The notes below the pieces were generated by a model. The model was not told the DNA's origin. It saw only the letters and a program-made list of their open reading frames with translations, and did not search any database. Shown one piece after another: positions 15,369 through 24,867 of a stretch of 64,000 nt of DNA. The stretch covers positions 4,906,501-4,970,500 of the forward strand of contig NZ_AP024745.1 of NCBI RefSeq assembly GCF_019704555.1, read 5' to 3'. Origin of the DNA: Actinoplanes sp. L3-i22. GTDB lineage: Bacteria; Actinomycetota; Actinomycetes; Mycobacteriales; Micromonosporaceae. How positions within the stretch are numbered: the first letter of the stretch is position 1; each line of letters opens with the position of its first letter. Both the position numbers and the translations under genes were made by a program.

Positions 15369-16745
15369 ATGAGTACAGAATTCGACGTGACCGCGCTGGC
15401 GAGCCAGCTGACCGGCCCGATCTTCCTGCCCGGCGACCCCGGCTACGACCTGGAGTGCGCCACCTTCAACCTGAACTCCCCGCTGACCCCGGCGATCGTG
15501 GTGGGCGCCGCGAGCGTGCGCGACGTGCAACTCGCGATCCGGTTCGCCACCGGGCACGGGCTGGCCGTGGCCGTGCGTGGCGGCGGGCACCTGCAACCGC
15601 GTACCGGGGAAGGGCAGTTGATGTTGACTTTGGATCGCATGACGTCGTGGACGGTCGACGCCTCGCGCGCGTCGGTACGGGTCACCGGATCGCCGCGCTG
15701 GGGGCAGCTGATGGCACCGCTGGCCGCGCACGGGCTGGCCGCGATGAACGGCTCGTCGCCGCACGTGGGCGTGGTCGGCTACCTGCTCGGCGGCGGGCTG
15801 AGCCCGGTGCTGGCGCGCTCGCACGGCTACGCCTCCGACCACGTCACCGCGATCGAGGTGGTCACCGCCGACGGCGAGCTGCGCCGGGCCACCGAGCACA
15901 GTGACCTGTTCTTCGCGTTGCGCGGCGCGAAGGGCAACCTCGGCGTGGTCACCGCGGTCGAGTTCGGCGTCTTCCCGATCCCTGCCGTGTACGGCGGCGG
16001 CCTGTGGTTCCCGGTCGACCGGCTGGCCACGCTGCTGCCCGCCTGGCGCGACTGGGCGCCGACACTGCCCGAGCGGGCCGGCACCTCGCTGGGCATCCAG
16101 CGGCTGCCCGACCTGCCGGGGATGCCGGAACCGCTGCGCGGGGCGGCCGTGGTGCACCTGCGCTACTCGTACGTGGGCGGGGCCGCCGAGGGGGAGGCCC
16201 TGCTCACGCCGATGCGCGGGCTCGGCGACCCGGTGTTCGACACGGTCACCGAGATGCCGTACGCGGCGTCGGGCACGATCCACAACGACCCGCCCGAACC
16301 GCTGCCCTACTTCGACCTCGGCACCGGCCTGCGCTGGCTTCCGGACGCGGCCTTGGCCGCGCTGGTCGAGCTGACCGGCCCGGATTCGGGCTGCCCGCTG
16401 GTCAACGTGGAGATCCGGCTGCTCGGCGGCGCCCTCGACCGGGCACCGGACGCACCGGACGCGGTGCCCACCCGGGGGCTGCCCTACCAGTTCACGGCGT
16501 TCGGCATCGGCGGGCCGGAGCAGGCCGGCTTCGTCAACGGCTGGCTGACCCGGGTGATCGAGGGCATGCGGCCGTGGGCGGACCCGCGCCAGATGCTCAA
16601 CTTCATCTCGCCGGAGGCCGGGCTCACCCCGGGCGAGCTGCGCGGGATCTACGGCGCCGACCTCTACGACCGGGTTGTCGCGGTCAAGGAGAAGTACGAC
16701 CCGGCCAACACGTTCCGGGTCAACCACAACCTGGTGCGCGCCTGA
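15369..16745 (+). CDS. FAD-linked oxidase with BBE domain
   Basis: This 458-residue protein has a PCMH-type FAD-binding domain (AIRFATGHGLAVAVRGGGH, the His being the usual covalent flavin site; VVGYLLGGGLSPVLARSHG) and a C-terminal berberine-bridge-enzyme segment (YDPANTFRVNHNLVRA). Enzymes of this family oxidise sugars or natural-product intermediates using O2. A second covalent Cys site common in BBE enzymes is not obvious. No twin-arginine or Sec signal is seen. It follows the ECF sigma gene closely, with AAAGAAG as a weak ribosome site. The substrate is unknown. Confidence 0.8.
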   Translation: MSTEFDVTALASQLTGPIFLPGDPGYDLECATFNLNSPLTPAIVVGAASVRDVQLAIRFATGHGLAVAVRGGGHLQPRTGEGQLMLTLDRMTSWTVDASRASVRVTGSPRWGQLMAPLAAHGLAAMNGSSPHVGVVGYLLGGGLSPVLARSHGYASDHVTAIEVVTADGELRRATEHSDLFFALRGAKGNLGVVTAVEFGVFPIPAVYGGGLWFPVDRLATLLPAWRDWAPTLPERAGTSLGIQRLPDLPGMPEPLRGAAVVHLRYSYVGGAAEGEALLTPMRGLGDPVFDTVTEMPYAASGTIHNDPPEPLPYFDLGTGLRWLPDAALAALVELTGPDSGCPLVNVEIRLLGGALDRAPDAPDAVPTRGLPYQFTAFGIGGPEQAGFVNGWLTRVIEGMRPWADPRQMLNFISPEAGLTPGELRGIYGADLYDRVVAVKEKYDPANTFRVNHNLVRA

Positions 16746-16761
16746 CCCCGGCCACGCTGTC

Positions 16762-16776
16762 GGGACCAACGGCCCT
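16762..16776. promoter_or_regulatory. DosR/OsdR-like hypoxia box upstream of narK
   Basis: GGGACCAACGGCCCT is an imperfect palindrome matching the GGGAC-N-GTCCC core of DosR/DevR-type boxes, with a further GGGACC at 16797-16802. It lies about 75 bases before narK. Hypoxia-induced nitrate respiration makes this placement sensible. The assignment is by motif resemblance only. Confidence 0.5.
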
Positions 16777-16846
16777 ATGTGGACGGGCGGACAACCGGGA
16801 CCTTGGGAGGGGCCGCGCATCACCGCGAACGAGATGGGGGACGACG

Positions 16847-18106
16847 ATGAGCCAAGGGCAGCCCCGCTCCGGTCCGCGGCCGGCGATGATGCTGGCCCTG
16901 GCCACCCTCGGGTTCGCGGTCAACTTCTGGGCCTGGGCGCTGCTCAGCCCGCTCGCCCCGACGTTCAAGGACGTGCTGCACCTGAGCTCGTTCCAGCAGG
17001 CCCTGATCGTCGCCGTCCCGGTCGTCGTCGGCTCGGTGGGCCGGATCCCGGTCGGCGCGCTGACCGACCGGTTCGGCGGGCGGGCGATGTTCCCGCTGGT
17101 CTCCCTGATCACCATCGTTCCGGTGCTCTACCTGGGCCTGTCCGGGCACGCCACGCTGACCGGGCTGCTGGTCGGCGGGTTCTTCCTCGGTGTCGGTGGC
17201 ACCGCGTTCGCCGTCGGGGTGCCGTTCGTCAACGCCTGGTTCCCGCCCGAGCGCCGGGGCCTGGCGATCGGGGTGTTCGGCGCCGGGATGGGTGGCACCG
17301 CGATCAGCGCGCTGAGCACGGTCAAGCTGGTCACGGCCCACGGCATCGCCACCCCGTTCGTGGTCACCGCGGTCGTGCTCGCCGGGTACGCGCTGCTGGC
17401 CGGGCTGCTGCTGCGCGACGCGCCGGGCCGGGTCGCGCCGGCCGAGCCGCTGTCGCGGCGGCTGGCCGCGACCGCCCGGCTGGCCATCACCTGGCAGGCG
17501 TCCGCGCTGTACGCGGTTCTGTTCGGCGGGTACGTCGCCTTCTCGGTCTATCTGCCGGCCTACCTGCGGACCGCCTACGGGCTGACCCAGGCCGACGCGG
17601 CCAACCGGATGGCCGGGTTCGTGCTGCTGGCCGTGGTGATGCGCCCGGTCGGCGGCTGGCTGTCCGACCGGCTGGCCCCCACCCGGGTGCTGGCGGTGTC
17701 GCTGGCCGTGGTGGTCGCCGGCGCGGCCGGGCAGGCGTTCACCCCCGGGCTCGCGCCGTGGGGCACGGTCGCGTTCCTGGCCATGGCCGCGGCGCTGGGC
17801 GCCGGCAGCGGGGCGACGTTCGCGCTGGTCGCCCTGCTGGCGCCGCAGAACAAGGTCGGCTCGGTGACCGGGATCGTCGGCGCCGCCGGCGGCCTGGGCG
17901 GGTTCGTCCCGCCGCTGATCATGGGAGCGCTCTACGGTCAGTACGGCTCGTACGCGCTGGGCCTGGCCGCCCTCGCGGTCGTCGCGCTCGCCGCGCTGGG
18001 GCTGACCGTCACCGCCGTCGCCGGCAGCGTCGCCCGATCGGCGACCGGCCCGGACCCCCGGGTCACCGCACCACCCGGAAGCGAGCTACGGGAGGACCGA
18101 TCATGA
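16847..18106 (+). CDS. narK: Nitrate/nitrite transporter NarK
   Basis: This 419-residue MFS protein has 12 predicted helices. It starts ALATLGFAVNFWAWALLSPL and contains the nitrate-porter signature region GGTAFAVGVPFVNAWFPPER followed by GVFGAGMGG. The second half repeats this with GAGSGATFALVALLAPQ. It imports nitrate and/or exports nitrite for the reductase encoded next. ATG at 16847 has GGGGG seven bases upstream, and its stop overlaps the narG ATG (ATGA). It is the first gene of a five-gene operon read in one direction. Confidence 0.9.
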   Translation: MSQGQPRSGPRPAMMLALATLGFAVNFWAWALLSPLAPTFKDVLHLSSFQQALIVAVPVVVGSVGRIPVGALTDRFGGRAMFPLVSLITIVPVLYLGLSGHATLTGLLVGGFFLGVGGTAFAVGVPFVNAWFPPERRGLAIGVFGAGMGGTAISALSTVKLVTAHGIATPFVVTAVVLAGYALLAGLLLRDAPGRVAPAEPLSRRLAATARLAITWQASALYAVLFGGYVAFSVYLPAYLRTAYGLTQADAANRMAGFVLLAVVMRPVGGWLSDRLAPTRVLAVSLAVVVAGAAGQAFTPGLAPWGTVAFLAMAAALGAGSGATFALVALLAPQNKVGSVTGIVGAAGGLGGFVPPLIMGALYGQYGSYALGLAALAVVALAALGLTVTAVAGSVARSATGPDPRVTAPPGSELREDRS

Positions 18107-21100
18107 CCGGCCGCACCGATCCGCTGACCGAGGCGCTGGCCGGCACCCGCCGGTTCTTCACCCGCGGCGAGGTCTCGGCCGACCACCGCACGCTGTATCA
18201 GATCGGCGGACGCCAGTCGGACGCGTTCTACCGCGACCGCTGGTCACATGACAAGGTGGTGCGGTCGACCCACGGGGTGAACTGCACCGGCTCCTGCTCG
18301 TGGAAGGTGTACGTCAAGGACGGCATCATCACCTGGGAGTCGCAGCAGACCGACTACCCGTCGGTGGGCCCGGACCGGCCGGAGTACGAACCGCGCGGCT
18401 GCCCGCGGGGCGCGGCGTTCTCCTGGTACACCTACTCGCCGACCCGGGTGCGCTACCCGTACGTGCGCGGGGTGCTGCTCGAGATGTACCGGGAGGCGCG
18501 CGTCCGCCTGGCGGATCCGGTCGCCGCCTGGGCGGAGATCACCGGCGATCCGGCGAAGGCCCGCCGGTACAAGTCGGCGCGCGGCAAGGGCGGCCTGGTG
18601 CGCGCCACCTGGGCGGAGGCGACCGAGCTGATCGCCGCCGCGCACGTGCACACGATCAAGGAGTACGGCCCGGACCGGCTGGCCGGGTTCTCCCCGATCC
18701 CGGCGATGTCGATGGTCTCGCACGCCGCCGGCGCCCGGTTCTACCACCTGCTCGGCGGCGTGATGCTGTCGTTCTACGACTGGTACGCCGACCTGCCGGT
18801 GGCCTCCCCGCAGGTCTTCGGCGACCAGACCGACGTGCCCGAGTCCGGGGACTGGTGGGACGCCGGCTACCTGATCATGTGGGGTTCCAACCTGCCGGTC
18901 ACCCGGACCCCGGACGCGCACTGGATGGCCGAGGCCCGCTACCGGGGGCAGAAGGTGATCGCGGTCGCGCCGGACTACGCCGACAACGTCAAGTTCGCCG
19001 ACGAGTGGCTGGCCCCCGCCCCGGGCACCGACGGCGCCCTGGCGATGGCGATGGGCCACGTCATCCTCAAGGAGTTCTTCGTCGACCGGCCGGCCGCCTA
19101 CTTCGCCGGCTACGTCGCCAAGTACACCGACCTGCCGTTCCTGGTCATCCTCGACGAGGACGGCGACGGGGCGTACCGGCCGGGCAAGCTGCTCACCGCC
19201 GAGCAGCTGCCCGGGGCGCTGGCCGGCGCCGAGCACGCCGCCTTCAAGACGGTGCTGCTCGACGCGGACGGCACGCCGGTGGTGCCCAACGGATCGCTCG
19301 GCTTCCGGTTCGGTGCGGCCGGCGCCGGCCGGTGGAACCTCGACCTCGGCGACGTCGAGCCCCTGCTGTCGGCGGCCGGCGGCCCGCAGCCGGCGGTCGA
19401 GGTGGTCCTGCCGCGCTTCGACACCGCGTCCGGCGCGGCCGGCGTGTCGCGCCGGGGCGTCCCGGTGCGGCGCATCGGCGGGCATCTGGTCACCACCGTC
19501 TACGACCTGATGCTCGCGCAGTACGGCGTCGGCAGGCCGGGGCTGCCCGGACAGTGGCCCAGCGGCTACGACGACGCCGCCCAGCCTTACACCCCGGCCT
19601 GGCAGGAGACGATCACCGGCGTTCCCGGCCCGGCGGCGGCCCGCATCGCCCGGGAGTTCGCCGCCAACGCCGAGGAGTCCGGCGGCCGCTCCATGATCAT
19701 CATGGGGGCGGGGACCAACCACTGGTTCCACTCGGACACCATCTACCGCTCCTTCCTCACGCTGACCACGATCACCGGTTGCCAGGGGGTCAACGGCGGC
19801 GGCTGGGCGCACTACGTCGGTCAGGAGAAGGTTCGCCCGATCACCGGCTACTCGGTGCTGGGCACCGCGTCCGACTGGTCGCGGCCGGGCCGGCAGATGA
19901 TCCAGACGGCGTACTGGTATCTGCACACCGACCAGTTCCGCTACGACCCGTTCTCCGCCGCCACCCTGGCGACCGGGCAGGCGAGCGGCGGCTTCGCCGG
20001 CCGGTCCACCGCCGACCTGATCGCCGCGTCCGCGCGGATGGGCTGGATGCCGTCGTACCCGACCTTCGACCGCAACCCGCTCGAGCTCGCCGACGAGGCC
20101 GCGGCGGCCGGGGTGCCGGTCGCCGAGCACATCGTCGACCGGCTCCGCGGCGGCGACCTGCGGTTCGCCGGTGAGGACCCGGACGCCCCGGCGAACTTCC
20201 CGCGGGTGCTGACCGTCTGGCGGGCCAACCTGCTCGGCTCCTCGGCCAAGGGCAACGAGTACTTCCTGCGCCACCTGCTCGGCACCGATCACGCGGTCCG
20301 CGCCGGCGAGGCCGCGCCCGAGCACCGGCCCCGCGACGTGGTCTGGCACGAGCAGGCGCCGACCGGGAAGCTGGACCTGCTGCTCACCCTGGACTTCCGG
20401 ATGACCTCCACGACGATCTTCTCCGACGTGGTGCTGCCCGCGGCGACCTGGTACGAGAAGCACGACCTGAACACCACCGACATGCACCCGTTCGTGCACT
20501 CGTTCAACCCGGCCATCGCCCCGCCCTGGCAGACCCGCACCGACTGGGACGCGTTCGCGACCATCGCGACCGCCTTCAGCGCCCTGGCCGCCACCCACCT
20601 GGGCACCCGCACCGACGTGGTCGCCGCGCCGCTGCTGCACGACACCCCCGACGAACTGGCCAACCCGCACGGCCGGGTCCGGGACTGGAAGGCCGGCGAG
20701 TGCGACCCGATCCCCGGGCAGACCATGCCCAAGCTGGTCACGGTCGAGCGCGACTACCCGGCGGTCGCCGCCAAGATGGCCGCCCTCGGCCCGCTGCTGG
20801 ACACCCTCGGCGCGACCACCAAGGGCGTCACCTTCGAGGTCGGCGCGCAGCTCGACTACCTGCGCCACAAGAACGGTGTGGTCCGCGGCGGCGTCGCCGA
20901 CGGGCGCCCGTCGATCGCCCGCGACGTGCAGGCCTGCGAGGCGATCCTGGCCCTGTCCGGCACCACCAACGGGCAGCTGGCCGTGCAGGGCTTCCGCACC
21001 CTGGAGAAGCGGACCGGGGTGCGGCTGGCCGACCTGGCGCGGGAGCACGAGGGCAGACAGATCACGTTCGCCGACACGCAGGCCCGCCCGACCCCGGTGA

Positions 21101-21783
21101 TCACCTCCCCGGAGTGGTCCGGGTCGGAGTCCGGCGGCCGGCGCTACTCGCCGTTCGTCATCAACGTCGAACGGCTCAAACCGTGGCACACCCTCAGCGG
21201 CCGGCAGAGTTTCTACCTGGACCACGACTGGATGGCCGAGCTGGGGGAGTGGCTGCCCACCTACCGGCCACCGCTGAACATGCACGCGCTGTTCGGTGAA
21301 CCCCGCGTCGGCGACCGGGGCGAGCTCGGCATCACCGTGCGCTACCTCACCCCGCACAACAAGTGGTCGATCCACTCCGAGTACCAGGACAACCTGTTCA
21401 TGCTCTCGCTCTCGCGCGGCGGGCCGAACATCTGGGTGTCGAAGCAGGACGCGGCGAAGATCGGGGTGCACGACAACGACTGGATCGAGGCGGTCAACCG
21501 CAACGGGGTCGTGGTGGCCCGCGCGATCGTCTCGCACCGCATGCCCGAGGGCACGGTCTACATGCACCACGCCCAGGACCGGCTGATCGACGTGCCACGC
21601 ACCGAGACCAACGGCCGGCGCGGCGGCATCCACAACTCGCTGACCCGGCTGCTGATCAAGCCGACGCACCTGATCGGCGGGTACGCCCAGCTGTCGTTCG
21701 CGTTCAACTACCTCGGCCCGACCGGGAACCAGCGCGACGAGGTCACCGTGATCCGGCGGCGTTCCCAGGAGGTGGAGTACTGA
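18103..21783 (+). CDS. narG: Respiratory nitrate reductase alpha subunit
   Basis: This 1226-residue protein is full length for NarG. It binds the molybdopterin guanine dinucleotide cofactor and reduces nitrate to nitrite at the inner face of the membrane. The N-terminus carries the FS0 [4Fe-4S] site, H57-x3-C61-x3-C65-x34-C100, with the characteristic His ligand. The segment FGDQTDVPESGDWW is where NarG holds its Asp ligand to Mo. GSNLPVTRTPDAHW and GAGTNHWFHSDTIYRS are further cofactor contacts. No twin-arginine signal is present, as expected for the cytoplasmic NarG type. It is coupled to narK (ATGA) and narH (TGATG). Confidence 0.97.
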   Translation: MTGRTDPLTEALAGTRRFFTRGEVSADHRTLYQIGGRQSDAFYRDRWSHDKVVRSTHGVNCTGSCSWKVYVKDGIITWESQQTDYPSVGPDRPEYEPRGCPRGAAFSWYTYSPTRVRYPYVRGVLLEMYREARVRLADPVAAWAEITGDPAKARRYKSARGKGGLVRATWAEATELIAAAHVHTIKEYGPDRLAGFSPIPAMSMVSHAAGARFYHLLGGVMLSFYDWYADLPVASPQVFGDQTDVPESGDWWDAGYLIMWGSNLPVTRTPDAHWMAEARYRGQKVIAVAPDYADNVKFADEWLAPAPGTDGALAMAMGHVILKEFFVDRPAAYFAGYVAKYTDLPFLVILDEDGDGAYRPGKLLTAEQLPGALAGAEHAAFKTVLLDADGTPVVPNGSLGFRFGAAGAGRWNLDLGDVEPLLSAAGGPQPAVEVVLPRFDTASGAAGVSRRGVPVRRIGGHLVTTVYDLMLAQYGVGRPGLPGQWPSGYDDAAQPYTPAWQETITGVPGPAAARIAREFAANAEESGGRSMIIMGAGTNHWFHSDTIYRSFLTLTTITGCQGVNGGGWAHYVGQEKVRPITGYSVLGTASDWSRPGRQMIQTAYWYLHTDQFRYDPFSAATLATGQASGGFAGRSTADLIAASARMGWMPSYPTFDRNPLELADEAAAAGVPVAEHIVDRLRGGDLRFAGEDPDAPANFPRVLTVWRANLLGSSAKGNEYFLRHLLGTDHAVRAGEAAPEHRPRDVVWHEQAPTGKLDLLLTLDFRMTSTTIFSDVVLPAATWYEKHDLNTTDMHPFVHSFNPAIAPPWQTRTDWDAFATIATAFSALAATHLGTRTDVVAAPLLHDTPDELANPHGRVRDWKAGECDPIPGQTMPKLVTVERDYPAVAAKMAALGPLLDTLGATTKGVTFEVGAQLDYLRHKNGVVRGGVADGRPSIARDVQACEAILALSGTTNGQLAVQGFRTLEKRTGVRLADLAREHEGRQITFADTQARPTPVITSPEWSGSESGGRRYSPFVINVERLKPWHTLSGRQSFYLDHDWMAELGEWLPTYRPPLNMHALFGEPRVGDRGELGITVRYLTPHNKWSIHSEYQDNLFMLSLSRGGPNIWVSKQDAAKIGVHDNDWIEAVNRNGVVVARAIVSHRMPEGTVYMHHAQDRLIDVPRTETNGRRGGIHNSLTRLLIKPTHLIGGYAQLSFAFNYLGPTGNQRDEVTVIRRRSQEVEY

Positions 21784-23426
21784 TGCGCGTGATGGCTCAG
21801 CTGGCGATGGTGATGAACCTCGACAAGTGCATCGGCTGTCACACCTGCTCGGTCACCTGCAAACAGGCCTGGACCAACCGCACCGGCGTCGAGTACGTGT
21901 GGTTCAACAACGTCGAGACCCGGCCCGGCCAGGGCTACCCGCGCCGCTACGAGGACCAGCAGAAGTGGCAGGGCGGCTGGCGGCTCAACCGGCGCGGCCG
22001 GCTCACCCTCGCCGGCGGCGGCCGGTTCAAGAAGCTGCTGAGCATCTTCGCCAATCCGAAGCTGCCGTCCATCGACGACTACTACGAGCCCTGGACCTAC
22101 GACTACGAGACGCTGACCAGCGCGCCGCTGCAGGAGCACACCCCGGTCGCCCGCCCGAAGTCGCTGCTCACCGGCCGGGACATGAACGTCACCTGGTCGG
22201 CGAACTGGGACGACGACCTCGGCGGCTCGGCGGATCACGGCGACAAGGACGTGCTGCTCAAGAGCATCGCCGACAAGGTGAAGCTGGAGTTCGAGCAGAC
22301 CTTCATGTTCTACCTGCCGCGCATCTGCGAGCACTGCCTCAACCCGTCGTGCGCCGCCTCGTGCCCGTCGGGCGCGATCTACAAGCGCACCGAGGACGGG
22401 ATCGTGCTGGTCGACCAGGACCGGTGCCGGGGCTGGCGGATGTGCGTGTCCGGCTGCCCGTACAAGAAGGTGTACTTCAACCACCGCACCGGCAAGGCCG
22501 AGAAGTGCACGTTCTGCTTCCCCCGGGTCGAGGTGGGCATCCCCACGGTCTGCTCGGAGACCTGCGTCGGCCGGCTGCGCTACATCGGGCTGGTCCTCTA
22601 CGACGCCGACCGGGTCCTCGAGGCCGCCTCGACCCCCGACGACCACGACCTGTACGAGGCGCAGCGGCAGGTGTTCCTCGACCCGGCCGACCCGGCCGTG
22701 ATCGCCGCCGCCGAACAGGCCGGCATCGCCCGGGACTGGATCGAGGCCGCGCGCCGCTCGCCGATCCACGCCCTGATCAACACGTTCAAGGTGGCGCTGC
22801 CGCTGCACCCGGAGTACCGCACCCTGCCGATGGTCTGGTACATCCCGCCGCTGTCGCCGGTGGTCGACGTCGTGCGCGACACCGGCTACGACGCCGAGGA
22901 CCGGGGCAACCTGTTCGCCGCCATCGAGGCGCTGCGCATCCCGATCGACTACCTGGCGCAGCTGTTCACCGCCGGGGATCCGGCACCGGTCGACGCGGTC
23001 CTGCGCCGGCTGGCCGCGATGCGCTCCTACCTGCGCGACATCACCCTGGGCCGCGACCCGGACGAGACGATCCCCGCGGCGGTCGGCATGACCGGCGAGC
23101 AGCTGTACGACATGTACCGGCTGCTCGCCCTGGCCAAGTACGACGAGCGCTACGTCATCCCGCCGGCGCACGCCGAACAGGCCCACAGCCTGGAGGAGTT
23201 GGCCACCGCATGCTCCCTGGACTACGACGGCGGTCCCGGCATGGGCGGCTCCGGACCGTTCGGGGAGTCCTCCGGCGCGCCGACGCCGATCGCCGTGGAG
23301 AACTTCCACCTGCTGCGCGAGCGGCAGACCACCGAACCGGGCGACGGGCCGCGCCGGGTCAACCTGCTGAACTGGGACGGCAAGGGCCGCCCCGAAGGAC
23401 TGTTCCCGCCCCGGCGGGAACCATGA
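21783..23426 (+). CDS. narH: Respiratory nitrate reductase beta subunit
   Basis: This 547-residue iron-sulfur protein passes electrons from NarI haems to NarG. Four ferredoxin-type clusters are visible: CIGCHTCSVTC near the N-terminus, CEHCLNPSCAASCP, CRGWRMCVSGCP and CTFCFPRVEVGIPTVCSETC. In the third motif a Trp replaces one Cys (C-x2-W), which marks the [3Fe-4S] cluster of NarH. Start and stop codons overlap both neighbours (TGATG with narG, ATGA with narJ). Length and motif order are standard, so the subunit should be functional. Confidence 0.97.
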   Translation: MRVMAQLAMVMNLDKCIGCHTCSVTCKQAWTNRTGVEYVWFNNVETRPGQGYPRRYEDQQKWQGGWRLNRRGRLTLAGGGRFKKLLSIFANPKLPSIDDYYEPWTYDYETLTSAPLQEHTPVARPKSLLTGRDMNVTWSANWDDDLGGSADHGDKDVLLKSIADKVKLEFEQTFMFYLPRICEHCLNPSCAASCPSGAIYKRTEDGIVLVDQDRCRGWRMCVSGCPYKKVYFNHRTGKAEKCTFCFPRVEVGIPTVCSETCVGRLRYIGLVLYDADRVLEAASTPDDHDLYEAQRQVFLDPADPAVIAAAEQAGIARDWIEAARRSPIHALINTFKVALPLHPEYRTLPMVWYIPPLSPVVDVVRDTGYDAEDRGNLFAAIEALRIPIDYLAQLFTAGDPAPVDAVLRRLAAMRSYLRDITLGRDPDETIPAAVGMTGEQLYDMYRLLALAKYDERYVIPPAHAEQAHSLEELATACSLDYDGGPGMGGSGPFGESSGAPTPIAVENFHLLRERQTTEPGDGPRRVNLLNWDGKGRPEGLFPPRREP

Positions 23427-24025
23427 GCGACGCCCGGGCCTGGCAGGCCCAGTCCCTGCTGCTCGGCTACCCCGACGAGCAACTGCTGAGCCGGCTCGAC
23501 CTGCTGGCCCGGGTCGCCGACACCCTCGGCGGGACCGTCGGCGCCCCGCTGCGCCGATTCGTCGAGCATCTGCGGGCCACCCCGCCGGGCCGGTCGGCCG
23601 CCGACTACGTGGCCACCTTCGACCACCGCAAACGCTGCTGCCTGTTCCTGACCTACTACGCCCACGGCGACACCCGCAACCGCGGCATGGCCCTGCTGAG
23701 TCTCAAACAGACCTATGCCGCCGACGGCCTGCAGCTGGTCGACGACGAACTGCCCGACCACCTCGCGGTCATGCTGGAATACGCCGCGGCCCGGCCCGCC
23801 ACGGGCCGCACCCTGCTGCTGGCGCACCGCGCCGGCCTGGAACTGCTGCGCCTGGCCCTGCGCGACGCCGGCTCCCCGTGGGCCGATCTCCTCGACTCGA
23901 TCTCGGCCACCCTTCCGCCGCTGGCCGGGGACCAGCGGGACGCCGTCGCCCGGCTCGCCGCCCTCGGACCGCCCGAGGAGCAGGTCGGGCTGGAGCCGTT
24001 CGCACCACCGGGAGCACTGCGATGA
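23423..24025 (+). CDS. narJ: Nitrate reductase assembly chaperone NarJ
   Basis: This 200-residue helical protein belongs to the TorD/NarJ chaperone family, recognised from WQAQSLLLGYPDE at the start and YVATFDHRKRCCLFLTYYAHG in the middle. NarJ binds the N-terminus of NarG, assists molybdenum cofactor insertion and holds NarGH until it docks on NarI; it is not part of the final enzyme. The ATG overlaps the narH stop and its stop overlaps the narI ATG, so the four subunit genes are made in step. Confidence 0.93.
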   Translation: MSDARAWQAQSLLLGYPDEQLLSRLDLLARVADTLGGTVGAPLRRFVEHLRATPPGRSAADYVATFDHRKRCCLFLTYYAHGDTRNRGMALLSLKQTYAADGLQLVDDELPDHLAVMLEYAAARPATGRTLLLAHRAGLELLRLALRDAGSPWADLLDSISATLPPLAGDQRDAVARLAALGPPEEQVGLEPFAPPGALR

Positions 24026-24756
24026 CCTCGGCCACCGGCGACGTGCTGTTGTTCGCCGTCCTCCCGTACGTCGCCATCGCGGTCTTCGCCGGCGGGCACA
24101 TCTGGCGCTACCGCTACGACAAGTTCGGCTGGACCACCCGCTCCTCGCAACTGCACGAACGGCGGCTGCTGCGCCTGGGCAGCCCGCTGTTCCACTTCGG
24201 CATCCTGTTCGTCGTGCTCGGGCACGTCGGCGGCCTGCTCATCCCCGAGTCGTGGACCGAGGCCGCCGGGATCAGCGAGAGCGTCTACCACGGCGTCGCC
24301 TTCGGGATCGGCACCGTGGCCGGCGTCTGCACGCTGGCCGGGGCGGCCATCCTGATCTACCGCCGCCGTACCGTCGGCCCGGTCTTCTCCGCCACCACCC
24401 GCAACGACAAGATCATGTACGTGCTGCTGATCGGCACCCTGCTGCTCGGCCTGGGCGCCACCGTGCTGGGCAACCTCACCGGTCACCCGCACGACTACCG
24501 GCAGACGGTGGCGCCGTGGTTCCGGTCGATCTTCTACCTGCACCCGGACACCGACCTGATCCGCGCGGCGCCGATCGGCTTCCGGCTGCACGTCCTGGCC
24601 GCCTGGGTGCTGTTCGCGTTCTGGCCCTTCAGCCGCCTCGTGCACGTCTTCTCCGCGCCGGTGGGCTACCTCACCCGCCCCTACATCGTCTACCGCAGCC
24701 GCGACGAGCAGCTCGGCAGCCGCACCCCACGCCGCGGCTGGGACCGGCCCGGCTGA
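24022..24756 (+). CDS. narI: Respiratory nitrate reductase gamma subunit, cytochrome b
   Basis: This 244-residue membrane protein has five helices. It anchors NarGH and oxidises menaquinol using two b haems. Candidate haem-ligand histidines lie in SPLFHFGILFVVLGHVGG (second helix) and in GFRLHVLAAW and SRLVHVFSAP (near the end), the His pairs expected for NarI. The conserved RYRYDKFGWTTRSSQLHE loop follows the first helix. It is the last gene of the nar operon; a GTACGG-type element begins 28 bases downstream. Confidence 0.95.
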   Translation: MTSATGDVLLFAVLPYVAIAVFAGGHIWRYRYDKFGWTTRSSQLHERRLLRLGSPLFHFGILFVVLGHVGGLLIPESWTEAAGISESVYHGVAFGIGTVAGVCTLAGAAILIYRRRTVGPVFSATTRNDKIMYVLLIGTLLLGLGATVLGNLTGHPHDYRQTVAPWFRSIFYLHPDTDLIRAAPIGFRLHVLAAWVLFAFWPFSRLVHVFSAPVGYLTRPYIVYRSRDEQLGSRTPRRGWDRPG

Positions 24757-24783
24757 CCCGGCCCGCCGCGCTTGCCCGATCAA

Positions 24784-24818
24784 CCCCCCAAAACCAGCAA
24801 GACCACGATTACGGTACG
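24784..24818 (-). repeat. GTACGG-type dispersed element, copy D, terminator-like
   Basis: On the minus strand it reads CGTACCGTAATCGTGG, then a spacer, then CTGGTTTTGGGGGG. CCGTAATC can pair with GGTTTTGG as RNA with one mismatch. It lies 50 bases after the stop of the TPT-repeat gene and between two convergent operons, where a terminator is expected. Its closest relative is copy F at 62241, in the same orientation to its gene. Confidence 0.5.
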
Positions 24819-24867
24819 AACGGAGAACGCGAGCTCGTGCGCGAACGCCCGGCCGTGCTCCCCGCGA

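Noticed and set aside
14751..16823. 690-codon minus-strand frame opposite the sigma factor and flavin oxidase
   Set aside because: It is a shadow frame. The plus-strand proteins have clear sigma-factor and BBE motifs.
16675..18102. Extended narG frame starting at 16675
   Set aside because: It would overlap narK entirely in another frame. The NarG family start MTGRTDPLTEALAGTRRFF at 18103 has an ATGA overlap with narK and correct length.
18244..21669. Minus-strand open frame of 1141 codons opposite narG
   Set aside because: It is the antisense shadow of a perfect NarG frame. Its translation is Arg/Gly/Val-rich without domains, a known artefact of high-GC coding DNA.
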